From: an uncultured bacterium
GTDB lineage: Bacteria; Krumholzibacteriota; Krumholzibacteriia; LZORAL124-64-63
Length of the DNA: 6,841 bases
Direction: 5' to 3'
Assembly (NCBI GenBank): GCA_903847545.1
Contig: CAINDZ010000241.1
Span: 1-6,841, forward strand
The notes under the pieces were generated by a model. The model was not told the DNA's origin and did not search any database. It was given only the letters and a program-made list of their open reading frames with translations. The translations under genes were made by a program, and so were the position numbers. Of this stretch, positions 1 to 5,757 are shown piece after piece (the first letter of the stretch is position 1; each line of letters opens with the position of its first letter).

Positions 1-861
1 CTAGATGATGTCCGCGAACTCGCGCTCGGCCTTCGTGAAGTAGCGCAGCCCCAGCAGCAGCACGACCACGCCCACGCCCAGGGCGGCGCCCAGGCCCGCC
101 CACGGCAACGCGCGCCCGCCCAGCGCGGTCGCGCGGAAGGCTTCGACGACCGCGGCCATCGGGTTCAGCATCAGCCACGGGCGGTACTGCTCGGGCACCT
201 TGGACACGGGATAGATGATGGGCGTCAGGAACATCCACATCTGCATCAGGAACGGCACGGCGTACTTCACGTCGCGGTAGCGCACGTTGAGCGTGGCCAG
301 GATGACGCTGGCCCCCAGGGCGAGCACGACCACCAGCGGCACGAGCAGGGGCCACAGCAGCAGCGTCCAGGCCAACGGCTGTCCGTAGGCCAGCATCAGC
401 GCGAAGCCGACCAGCGAGGCGATGAGGAAGTCCGGCAGCAGGCTCAGCACGCCCGCCAGCGGGATGATGGTGCGCGGGAACCACACCTTGGTCAGCAGCT
501 GGCTGTTGTTGACCAGGCTGTTGGACGCGTAGCCGACGGCGCCCGCGAAGTAGGTCCACACCGTCATGCCCAGGTAGGTGAACACCGGGTAGGGCACGCC
601 GTCGCTCGGCATCCGCGCCATCTTGCCGAAGAGGACGAAGAAGATGAGCGTGCTGGCCAGCGGCTGGATGACCGCCCACGCCACGCCCAGCGCGGTCTGC
701 TTGTAGCGCACCTTCAGGTCGCGCCAGACCATGAAGTAGAGCAGCTCGCGATGGGCCCAGAATTCCTGGAAGCCGCTTCGTTGCATCGGCATCATCCCCG
801 CGGGCGGCGCCCCGGCCGCCCCGTCTCGTGTGGTCCCGCGCCGGCGATCACCGCCGGCCAT
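1..861 (-). CDS. ABC-2 type polysaccharide export permease (Wzm/KpsM-like)
   Basis: Inner-membrane subunit of an ABC exporter that moves lipid-linked O-antigen, capsule or similar glycan across the cytoplasmic membrane, working with a Wzt-type ATPase. The 286-residue protein has a cytoplasmic N-terminus with the family signature RYKQTALGVAWAVIQPLA at residues 52-69, WFPRTIIPLA at 127-136, LNVRYRDVKY at 191-200 and LNPMAAVVEAFR at 232-243. About six hydrophobic segments are visible, near 62-81, 92-114, 136-158, 166-190, 203-219 and 255-272. Length is normal for the family (about 260-290). The stop TAG is the first codon of the window. The ATG at 861 is preceded by a GAGGA ribosome binding site at a good distance, which supports it over the in-frame Met codons at residues 23-26. 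The upstream glycosyltransferase gene ends 9 bp away. No ATPase gene is inside the window; family gene order suggests it lies just left of position 1. The exact glycan is unknown. Confidence 0.93.
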   Translation of the reverse strand: MAGGDRRRGTTRDGAAGAPPAGMMPMQRSGFQEFWAHRELLYFMVWRDLKVRYKQTALGVAWAVIQPLASTLIFFVLFGKMARMPSDGVPYPVFTYLGMTVWTYFAGAVGYASNSLVNNSQLLTKVWFPRTIIPLAGVLSLLPDFLIASLVGFALMLAYGQPLAWTLLLWPLLVPLVVVLALGASVILATLNVRYRDVKYAVPFLMQMWMFLTPIIYPVSKVPEQYRPWLMLNPMAAVVEAFRATALGGRALPWAGLGAALGVGVVVLLLGLRYFTKAEREFADII

Positions 862-867
862 CGATCA

Positions 868-873
868 TCCTCA
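868..873 (-). promoter_or_regulatory. Ribosome binding site of the permease overlapping the upstream stop codon
   Basis: On the minus strand the sequence reads TGAGGATGATCG followed by ATG. The TGA at 873-871 is the glycosyltransferase stop codon and supplies the first bases of the GAGGA Shine-Dalgarno motif at 872-868. Ribosomes ending the first gene therefore stop directly on the initiation region of the second, an arrangement usually linked to translational coupling. The coupling is inferred; the base overlap is directly visible. Confidence 0.7.
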
Positions 874-2118
874 CCGGCCCGCCGCGGCGAGCAGTTCCTC
901 GAGCCGGCGCGCGCGCGCGTCCCAGGTGAAATGCCCGAGCACGCGGCGGCGGCCGGCGCGGCCCATCTCGTCACGTCGCGCCGCCGAACCCAGGCAGGCC
1001 AGCAGGTCCGCCGCCAGCCCCTCGACATCGCCCGGCTCGCGCAGGCAGCCCGTCTCCCCGGGCACCACGATCTCGGGCATGCCCCCCACCCGCGTGGCCA
1101 CCACCGGCAGCCCCGTCGACATGCCCTCGACGAGGGCCATGCCGAACGACTCGCTGTACGACGGGTTGGCCAGCACGTCGGCCTGCGCGTACAGCCCGGG
1201 CAGGTCGACCTGCGGCACCGCGCCGAAGAAACGGACGCGCCCGGCCAGCGCCCCCTGCCCCGCGCGCCGGCGCAGCCAGGCCTGGTAATCGGTGCACACC
1301 GTGCCGTCGTAGTATGCCGCCAGCGCCCGCACGCGCGGGTCGGCGCTGATCCCCACGATGTAGTCGCGGGGCAGCGTCGACGGCGGCCCCACCAGGTCCA
1401 GCCGCGCGTGCGGCAGCTCGCGGCAGACCAGGTCCATCGCCTCGAGCAGCGTGTGCACGCCCTTCTCGGGCGACAGCCGCCCCACGAACAGCACCGCCTC
1501 GGGCCGGCGCCCGGCGCGGGCCGGCGCCGCATCGGCGAATTCCTCCACGTCGCACCCGTTGTGCAGCGCGTGGCAGCGCCCCTCCACCTGCGGGTGCGCG
1601 CCCCGGACCAGGTTGGCGATGTGGGCGCTGGTCCCGGTCACCAGGTCCGCGTGCAGCAGGCGGCGGCGCACCAGCCCTGCCGGGAACTGCGTCAGCCACT
1701 CGCAGTGCATCTCCAGCGCCAGCCGCGCGCGGGGCGCCACCCGCCGGAACACCGGCAGGAAGTTGGAGAAGTTCAGCGCGACCACCCAGTCGTGGCGCCC
1801 GCCCCGCAGCTGCCGCGCCACCGCGCGCGCATACGCGCCGTGGTACAGCCCCGACCTGATCACCGCGTCGGGCGGGATGCGGTTGGGGTACTTCGCCACG
1901 AAGGCCAGCACCTGCGGGTCGGGCCAGTCGTCGACCAGGCGGTAGTCGATGCCGTCGTCCGGGATGCTCCCGGGCGGGTTGTGGCGCCGGTTGACGAAGT
2001 AGGTGACGTCGTGGCGGGACGCCAGGCGCCGCGCCGTCTGCCAGGTCAGGTGCCCCAGCGAGTTGCGCAGCGGGGGCAGCGCCTCGTCGAACGGTTGCGC
2101 CACGAAGGCGATGCGCAT
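871..2118 (-). CDS. GT4-family glycosyltransferase (GT-B fold)
   Basis: Retaining sugar transferase, probably using a nucleotide-sugar donor to build a surface polysaccharide on the cytoplasmic side of the inner membrane. The 415-residue protein starts with a Rossmann strand, MRIAFVAQPF, and a loop PPLRNSLGHL, as expected for the acceptor-side domain. The donor-side domain begins near residue 207 with VLFVGRLSPEKGVHTLLEA (209-227). The EX7E motif is intact in ESFGMALVE (E323 and E331), followed by GLPVVATRVGGMPEIV (336-351) and GETG (354-357), typical of GT4. An insertion of roughly 40 residues, about 245-292, separates LVG from the RVRFFGAV strand and is longer than in compact GT4 enzymes. 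The ATG at 2118 is chosen because it begins the first Rossmann strand and follows a GGGGGAG ribosome binding site; the reading frame stays open about 65 codons further but that extension looks non-coding. Donor and acceptor sugars cannot be deduced. Paired with the export permease downstream. Confidence 0.93.
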   Translation of the reverse strand: MRIAFVAQPFDEALPPLRNSLGHLTWQTARRLASRHDVTYFVNRRHNPPGSIPDDGIDYRLVDDWPDPQVLAFVAKYPNRIPPDAVIRSGLYHGAYARAVARQLRGGRHDWVVALNFSNFLPVFRRVAPRARLALEMHCEWLTQFPAGLVRRRLLHADLVTGTSAHIANLVRGAHPQVEGRCHALHNGCDVEEFADAAPARAGRRPEAVLFVGRLSPEKGVHTLLEAMDLVCRELPHARLDLVGPPSTLPRDYIVGISADPRVRALAAYYDGTVCTDYQAWLRRRAGQGALAGRVRFFGAVPQVDLPGLYAQADVLANPSYSESFGMALVEGMSTGLPVVATRVGGMPEIVVPGETGCLREPGDVEGLAADLLACLGSAARRDEMGRAGRRRVLGHFTWDARARRLEELLAAAGR

Positions 2119-2190
2119 GCAGGCTCCCCCCGGCGCCCGCTCACGGACGGCCGGCCATCCCCTCCCGGCCATTGGGGCCCGGGCTCGCCA

Positions 2191-2240
2191 ACTCGATTGT
2201 TCAAAATGGGTTCGGCCAATGACCGCCCATCTTAAGTCCA
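2191..2240 (-). promoter_or_regulatory. AT-richer intergenic segment, probable promoter region of the glycosyltransferase-permease unit
   Basis: The 139-bp gap between the M23 stop and the glycosyltransferase start contains this 50-bp segment of about 48% G+C in a surrounding of about 70%. A drop of this kind upstream of a gene commonly marks a promoter. I looked for sigma70 and sigma54 hexamers on the minus strand: TTGAAC (2203-2198) resembles a -35 but no -10 follows at the right spacing, and no -24/-12 pair fits. The call therefore rests on base composition and position only. Confidence 0.28.
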
Positions 2241-2257
2241 GTCGCCGGGGGCCGCCA

Positions 2258-4147
2258 TCAGGGGCCGCCCGGCGTGCAACGGATCTGCCAACGGCCTTCG
2301 GCCGCCAGGCCAACGTCGTCGGTCGCCGTCAGGGTCAGCCAATGGTCCCCGGGTTCGGCCGCGGTCGGCAGTTCCACCAGGACGCGGTCGCGCAGCGGGT
2401 CCGGCTCCACCAACAGCGACGCCCCATCCCAGGTAGCCCGCAGGCTGGCCGGATCGATGCCGGACCCGGTGTCACGCAGGGGCACGGCCAGGATCTCCCA
2501 CCGCGGTGGCGTCACGCCCTCGCAACCGGGACCGTAGCCGGGATGGGGTCGCGCCACGGCGGGGGCCGGGCCGAGGACCGGCGGCATCGTGTCGCGCAGC
2601 GCCGCGTGGAGGCCGCGCGCCTCCAGGGCCAGGCGCCGGGGGCCGCCGGCAACAGACGGCGTCAGCAGGCGGCCGGCCGGCTGCCAACGGCTGCCGTCCC
2701 AGCGGTACATCCGGACGGCGGGGTCCAAGGGCCCGGCCGCCGGGTCCCCGAGTGCCGCTTCGGGGACCTCCACCCGCGGCGCGCCGTCGACCGGCCACCC
2801 GGCCGCCTCCCAGCGGACCCCGCCCGGGGCGAGCCGTTGCAGACCCTGCCGGGCCGCGGCGGCGACTTGGCTGGTGTCCAGGTCGGCCCCGGCGGCGAGC
2901 AGCACCACGGGGATCAGAAAGGCGGGGTCATCGGCGGGGCCCAGGCGGGCCGCCGCCAGGCACCCGGAGCCCTCAGGTATCACATCAAGAAAGGGCTTCA
3001 ATATGATGTTTTCATTGCTGTTGCAGGCAACTCGCATTTCGACGGAGTCGCGCTTCCAGTCCGCTGACGTCACCCGCGGCCCGCCATCCCCGCCGGCCGG
3101 GCCTCCCACCTCGAGGTCCCAGGCCGCCGATGCGCGGTTCCCGGCCCGGTCAATGGCTTCCAGGCGGCAGTGATGGCGCCCCGGCGCCAGTCCATGGCCC
3201 TCCGGGCCGTGGAACCACAGGGCGCCCTCGCGCCCGGTCACGGGATCGGCGGGGTCGGTGTGCAGCCATTGCTCGCGCACGGGGCCGCACTCGAGCCACT
3301 CCAGGCGCTGCCTGGCGTTCTGCTCGAACGTGAAGCGCTCGTTGGTGTGCTGGAAGACGACCTGCCCATCCAGGCTCAGTTCCAGCCGCCACGGCTCCAA
3401 CCGGTGCCCGGCCGGGTCGGTGGCCTCGACAACGCGGGCGCTGAAGGCCACCGGGCCGCTCACGGACAGGACCGGGACCGCGCCGCCGGCCGGCGCGTCC
3501 AGGCGCCAGGCGTCATTCGTGCCGTTCACGCGCGCCGCAGTCCCGGCGGGCAGGGCGCGCACATGGACGATGACCGGGGCGATGGTGTCACGCACCGCGA
3601 AGCCGGCCGCCTGCGGGTCAACGGGCGCGCCGTCGGCGTCGCGCACCTCGAAGTGCAGGTGCGGACCCGTGGTCCCGGTCTGGCCGGTCAGCCCCACCAC
3701 CTCGCCGGCCCGCAGCGGCAGCTCGCCGGCCGCACATTCCAGGTCGATGCGCCAGGCCCCCGACTGTTCCTGGGCGGCGCGCACGCGGGCAGCCAGGCGG
3801 TCGTTGAAGCGGCCCAGGTGCGCGTACACGTAGGTCCGGCCCGAGGCGCCGCGCAGGTACGCCACCTTGCCGTAGCCGGCCGACGACACGCGCACGCGCT
3901 CGACCCAGCCATCCTCGACGGCGCGCGCCGGGAAGCCCTCCTGCTCGCGGGTCTTGAAGTCGAGACCGGCGTGGAAGCGGCCGCCGCGGTACTCCATGAA
4001 GTTGCTGGTCAGCCAGTGCGCGGGCAGGTCCAGGGGCCAGCGGACGGCGGGCGTCGGCGCCGGGCCCACTTCCCCGCCGGCCGGCGCAGCCAGAAAAAGG
4101 GCAAGTGCCGCCAGGATCAGCCGATACGGATGTCGGGCCTGGTGCAT
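2258..4147 (-). CDS. Exported M23-family metallopeptidase with long Ig-like C-terminal region
   Basis: Zinc peptidase expected to cleave peptide cross-links of peptidoglycan in the periplasm. The 629-residue protein has a signal peptide (basic MHQARHPYR, hydrophobic core 9-20, AxA-type cleavage site near A23). The LytM-like domain spans about 45-185 and keeps the full zinc and catalytic set: H59 and D63 in HAGLD, H110 in YAH, and H163/H165 in HLHFEV. It is therefore probably active, unlike EnvC-type regulators. Residues about 187-629 are not catalytic and look like Ig-like modules: DTIAPVIVHV (188-197) to AIDRAGNRAS (331-340), a middle part about 357-516, and DTMPPVLGPA (519-528) to LTATDDVGLA (606-615). 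Cysteines 286/327, 375/396 and 542/624 could pair within modules. The ATG at 4147 follows an AAGGA motif with 9-bp spacing and gives a clean signal peptide; a start at 4219 would place promoter DNA inside the gene. Substrate and localisation partner are unknown. Confidence 0.9.
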   Translation of the reverse strand: MHQARHPYRLILAALALFLAAPAGGEVGPAPTPAVRWPLDLPAHWLTSNFMEYRGGRFHAGLDFKTREQEGFPARAVEDGWVERVRVSSAGYGKVAYLRGASGRTYVYAHLGRFNDRLAARVRAAQEQSGAWRIDLECAAGELPLRAGEVVGLTGQTGTTGPHLHFEVRDADGAPVDPQAAGFAVRDTIAPVIVHVRALPAGTAARVNGTNDAWRLDAPAGGAVPVLSVSGPVAFSARVVEATDPAGHRLEPWRLELSLDGQVVFQHTNERFTFEQNARQRLEWLECGPVREQWLHTDPADPVTGREGALWFHGPEGHGLAPGRHHCRLEAIDRAGNRASAAWDLEVGGPAGGDGGPRVTSADWKRDSVEMRVACNSNENIILKPFLDVIPEGSGCLAAARLGPADDPAFLIPVVLLAAGADLDTSQVAAAARQGLQRLAPGGVRWEAAGWPVDGAPRVEVPEAALGDPAAGPLDPAVRMYRWDGSRWQPAGRLLTPSVAGGPRRLALEARGLHAALRDTMPPVLGPAPAVARPHPGYGPGCEGVTPPRWEILAVPLRDTGSGIDPASLRATWDGASLLVEPDPLRDRVLVELPTAAEPGDHWLTLTATDDVGLAAEGRWQIRCTPGGP

Positions 4148-4190
4148 GCGGGTCGGTCCTTGGCCGGGTTGCGGACGGCGGGCTGGACGG

Positions 4191-4219
4191 ACTCTACACC
4201 GCGATCGGACAGGGGACAA
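4191..4219 (-). promoter_or_regulatory. Putative sigma70-type promoter of the M23 peptidase gene
   Basis: On the minus strand TTGTCC (4219-4214) and TAGAGT (4196-4191) each match the consensus hexamers at four of six positions and are separated by 17 bases. Transcription would start near 4184, leaving a leader of roughly 37 nt before the ATG at 4147, with AAGGA at 4161-4157. The position directly upstream of the gene and the exact spacing support it; the score itself is moderate and a GC-rich genome may use diverged hexamers. Confidence 0.42.
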
Positions 4220-4241
4220 GACGCGAGCCGGGCGCTAACAT
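4213..4241 (+). promoter_or_regulatory. Putative sigma70-type promoter of the PhoH2 gene
   Basis: On the plus strand GGGACA (4213-4218) and TAACAT (4236-4241) match four of six consensus bases each, with a 17-base spacer. Transcription would begin near 4248 and give a leader of about 78 nt before the GTG at 4326. Its -35 overlaps the -35 of the opposite promoter almost completely (4214-4218 shared), so polymerase should be able to occupy only one at a time. Predicted from sequence only. Confidence 0.38.
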
Positions 4242-4246
4242 GACCA

Positions 4247-4297
4247 CGGGCCGCCGGGAGCGGCCCGCGGAAACACCCGCCGGCGCCCCGCGCGCCG
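4247..4297 (+). other. Two GC-rich hairpins in the predicted PhoH2 leader
   Basis: CGGGCCGC at 4247-4254 pairs perfectly with GCGGCCCG at 4260-4267 across a 5-nt loop (8 bp). A second inverted repeat, CGGCGC at 4281-4286 with GCGCCG at 4292-4297, also has a 5-nt loop. Both lie between the predicted transcription start and the ribosome binding site at 4312-4318, leaving the latter unpaired. No U-tract follows, so neither looks like an intrinsic terminator. In DNA this rich in G+C short hairpins arise easily, so a regulatory role is only possible. Confidence 0.3.
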
Positions 4298-4325
4298 CGG
4301 GCCCCAAGACCAGGGAGGGATCCCC

Positions 4326-5678
4326 GTGGACGTCAACAACGGTCACTGGCTCGATGACGACCGTGCCATCCCCGTCCCCGCCGGCCGCAGCTTCCTGCTC
4401 GACACCAACGTCCTGCTGCACGACGCCGACAGCCTGCACGCGTTCGAGGAACACAACCTCATCCTGACGATCGACGTGCTCGAGGAGCTCGATCGCTTCA
4501 AGCGCGGCAACGACGAGAAGGGCCGCAACGCGCGGCGCGTCATCCGCGACATCGACGCATTGCGCGACGGCTGCTCGCTGAGCCAGGGCGTGGCGCTGCC
4601 CGGCGGCGGCAAGCTCTACATCCTCATCCGCAGCTTCGCCGACTGCCTGCCCACCGGCATGGACAAGAGCGTGCCGGACAACCGCATCCTGGCGACCGCG
4701 TTCGCCATGCACAAGGCCGGCGCCGACGTCACCTTCGTCACGAAGGACATCAACGCGCGCGTGAAGGCCGACGCGCTGGGCATCCGGGCCGAGGATTTCC
4801 TGAACCGCGTCGTCAACTTCGACGAGCTGTACACCGGCTGGAGCGAGCACGTCGTGGCCGACGAGGTGGTCAACGCGTTCTACGCCGGGCAGCCCGTGAA
4901 CGTGGGCGTGCCGCTGTGCCCGAACGAGTGCGTGCTGCTGAAGTCGGAGAGCAACCCGAAGCACACCGCGCGCGGCATCTTCCGCGCCGACAGCGGCGCC
5001 ATCGAGGCGCTGCAGCACGGCGACAGCCGCCCCTGGGGCCTGGGCGCCCGGAACCTGCAACAGCAGTTCGCGCTGGAGCTGCTGATGCGCGAGGACATCC
5101 GCCTGGTGACGATGCTGGGCCAGGCCGGCACCGGCAAGACGCTGCTGGCGCTGGCGGTGGGCCTGCAGATGGTGGCCGAGGAGAAGCGCTACCGGCGCAT
5201 CATGGTCTCGCGGCCGATCATGCCGCTGGGCAAGGACATCGGCTACCTGCCGGGCTCGAAGGACGAGAAGCTGTCCAGCTGGATGCAGCCCGTCTCGGAC
5301 AACCTGCAGTTCCTGGTGGACCCGAAGCTGGAGCATGCCGGCGACAAGGTGCAGTACCTGTACGACACCGGCGTGGTCGAGGCCGAGGCCGTCACCTACA
5401 TCCGCGGCCGCAGCCTGCCGAAGCTGTTCATCATCATCGACGAGGCGCAGAACCTGACGCCGCACGAGGTCAAGACCGTGGTCAGCCGCGCCGGCGAGGA
5501 CGCGAAGGTGATCCTGACCGGCGACGCCTACCAGATCGACAACCCGTACCTCGACGCGTCGTCGAACGGCCTGACGTACGTGGTCGAGCGGTTCAAGAAC
5601 CACGCGATCCACGGGCACATCACGCTGGCCAGGAGTGAGCGCTCGGAGCTGGCCTCGCTGGCGGCGGAGCTGCTGTAG
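4326..5678 (+). CDS. PIN-PhoH fusion protein (PhoH2 / YlaK-like RNA helicase-nuclease)
   Basis: Cytoplasmic ATP-dependent RNA-processing protein; characterised PhoH2 proteins unwind and cut RNA. The 450-residue product has an N-terminal PIN domain (about 20-165) with the acidic residues in place: D26 in LLDTNVLLHD, E53/E54 in VLEELDRFK, D118 in PDNRILA and D141 in TKDINARVKADALGI. A linker domain (about 170-235) leads to the PhoH ATPase, which begins with ARNLQQQFALELL (241-253) and carries Walker A GQAGTGKT (265-272), VSRPIMPLGKDIGYLPG (294-310), Walker B IIIDEAQN (369-376), LTGD (397-400) and a C-terminal RSERSEL (436-442). Length is normal for the family. The GTG start at 4326 is preceded by AGGGAGG with a 7-nt gap, an excellent ribosome binding site. 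Transcribed divergently from the M23 gene and convergently to the lipoprotein gene. Mycobacterial homologues are encoded with an antitoxin, PhoAT; I see no convincing equivalent here. Its cellular target RNA is unknown. Confidence 0.95.
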   Translation: MDVNNGHWLDDDRAIPVPAGRSFLLDTNVLLHDADSLHAFEEHNLILTIDVLEELDRFKRGNDEKGRNARRVIRDIDALRDGCSLSQGVALPGGGKLYILIRSFADCLPTGMDKSVPDNRILATAFAMHKAGADVTFVTKDINARVKADALGIRAEDFLNRVVNFDELYTGWSEHVVADEVVNAFYAGQPVNVGVPLCPNECVLLKSESNPKHTARGIFRADSGAIEALQHGDSRPWGLGARNLQQQFALELLMREDIRLVTMLGQAGTGKTLLALAVGLQMVAEEKRYRRIMVSRPIMPLGKDIGYLPGSKDEKLSSWMQPVSDNLQFLVDPKLEHAGDKVQYLYDTGVVEAEAVTYIRGRSLPKLFIIIDEAQNLTPHEVKTVVSRAGEDAKVILTGDAYQIDNPYLDASSNGLTYVVERFKNHAIHGHITLARSERSELASLAAELL

Positions 5679-5698
5679 CGCCGGCGATGCGTCGGCAC

Positions 5699-5739
5699 GA
5701 ACGAGGCGGCCGGCCCGAGGGGGCCGGCCGCCTTCGTTC
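5699..5739. terminator. Strong hairpin between convergent genes, probable bidirectional terminator
   Basis: GAACGAGGCGGCCGGCCC at 5699-5716 pairs with the arm at 5721-5739 through 18 base pairs with a single bulged T at 5733/5734, closing a GAGG loop. It starts 21 bases after the PhoH2 stop and ends 19 bases before the lipoprotein stop on the other strand, exactly where a shared terminator would be expected. No U-rich tract follows on either strand, so it is not a textbook Rho-independent terminator; it may act by stem strength, protect 3' ends, or separate the two transcripts. Confidence 0.65.
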
Positions 5740-5757
5740 CAGGGCGCGGGCGGCGCG

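Noticed and set aside
907..919. Alternating GC run of 13 bases, possible Z-DNA former
   Set aside because: It encodes ordinary Ala/Arg codons at the C-terminus of the glycosyltransferase, and such runs are expected by chance at this G+C content.
2198..2219. Possible sigma54 promoter around TTGGCC and TTTTGAAC upstream of the glycosyltransferase
   Set aside because: The GG and GC dinucleotides required at -24 and -12 are not both present at the fixed spacing.
751..2235. Long plus-strand open frame (494 codons) opposite the glycosyltransferase gene
   Set aside because: It lies antisense to a gene with clear GT4 motifs; the protein is a low-complexity mix of Arg, Gln, His, Pro and Val, typical of a GC-rich shadow frame.
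2119..2313. N-terminal extension of the glycosyltransferase to 2313
   Set aside because: The extra 65 residues are Arg-rich, overlap the end of the M23 gene and cross the AT-richer intergenic segment; the ATG at 2118 has a ribosome binding site and begins a Rossmann strand.
4240..4467. Small plus-strand ORF starting ATG at 4240 and overlapping the PhoH2 start, considered as a PhoAT-like antitoxin
   Set aside because: No ribosome binding site precedes the ATG, its start lies within the predicted -10, the peptide is Thr/Pro/Ser/Ala-rich low complexity, and most of it overlaps the PhoH2 coding sequence in another frame.
4194..5618. Long minus-strand open frame (474 codons) opposite PhoH2
   Set aside because: It is antisense to a gene with complete PIN and PhoH motifs and has shadow-type composition rich in Val, Leu, Gln, His and Arg.
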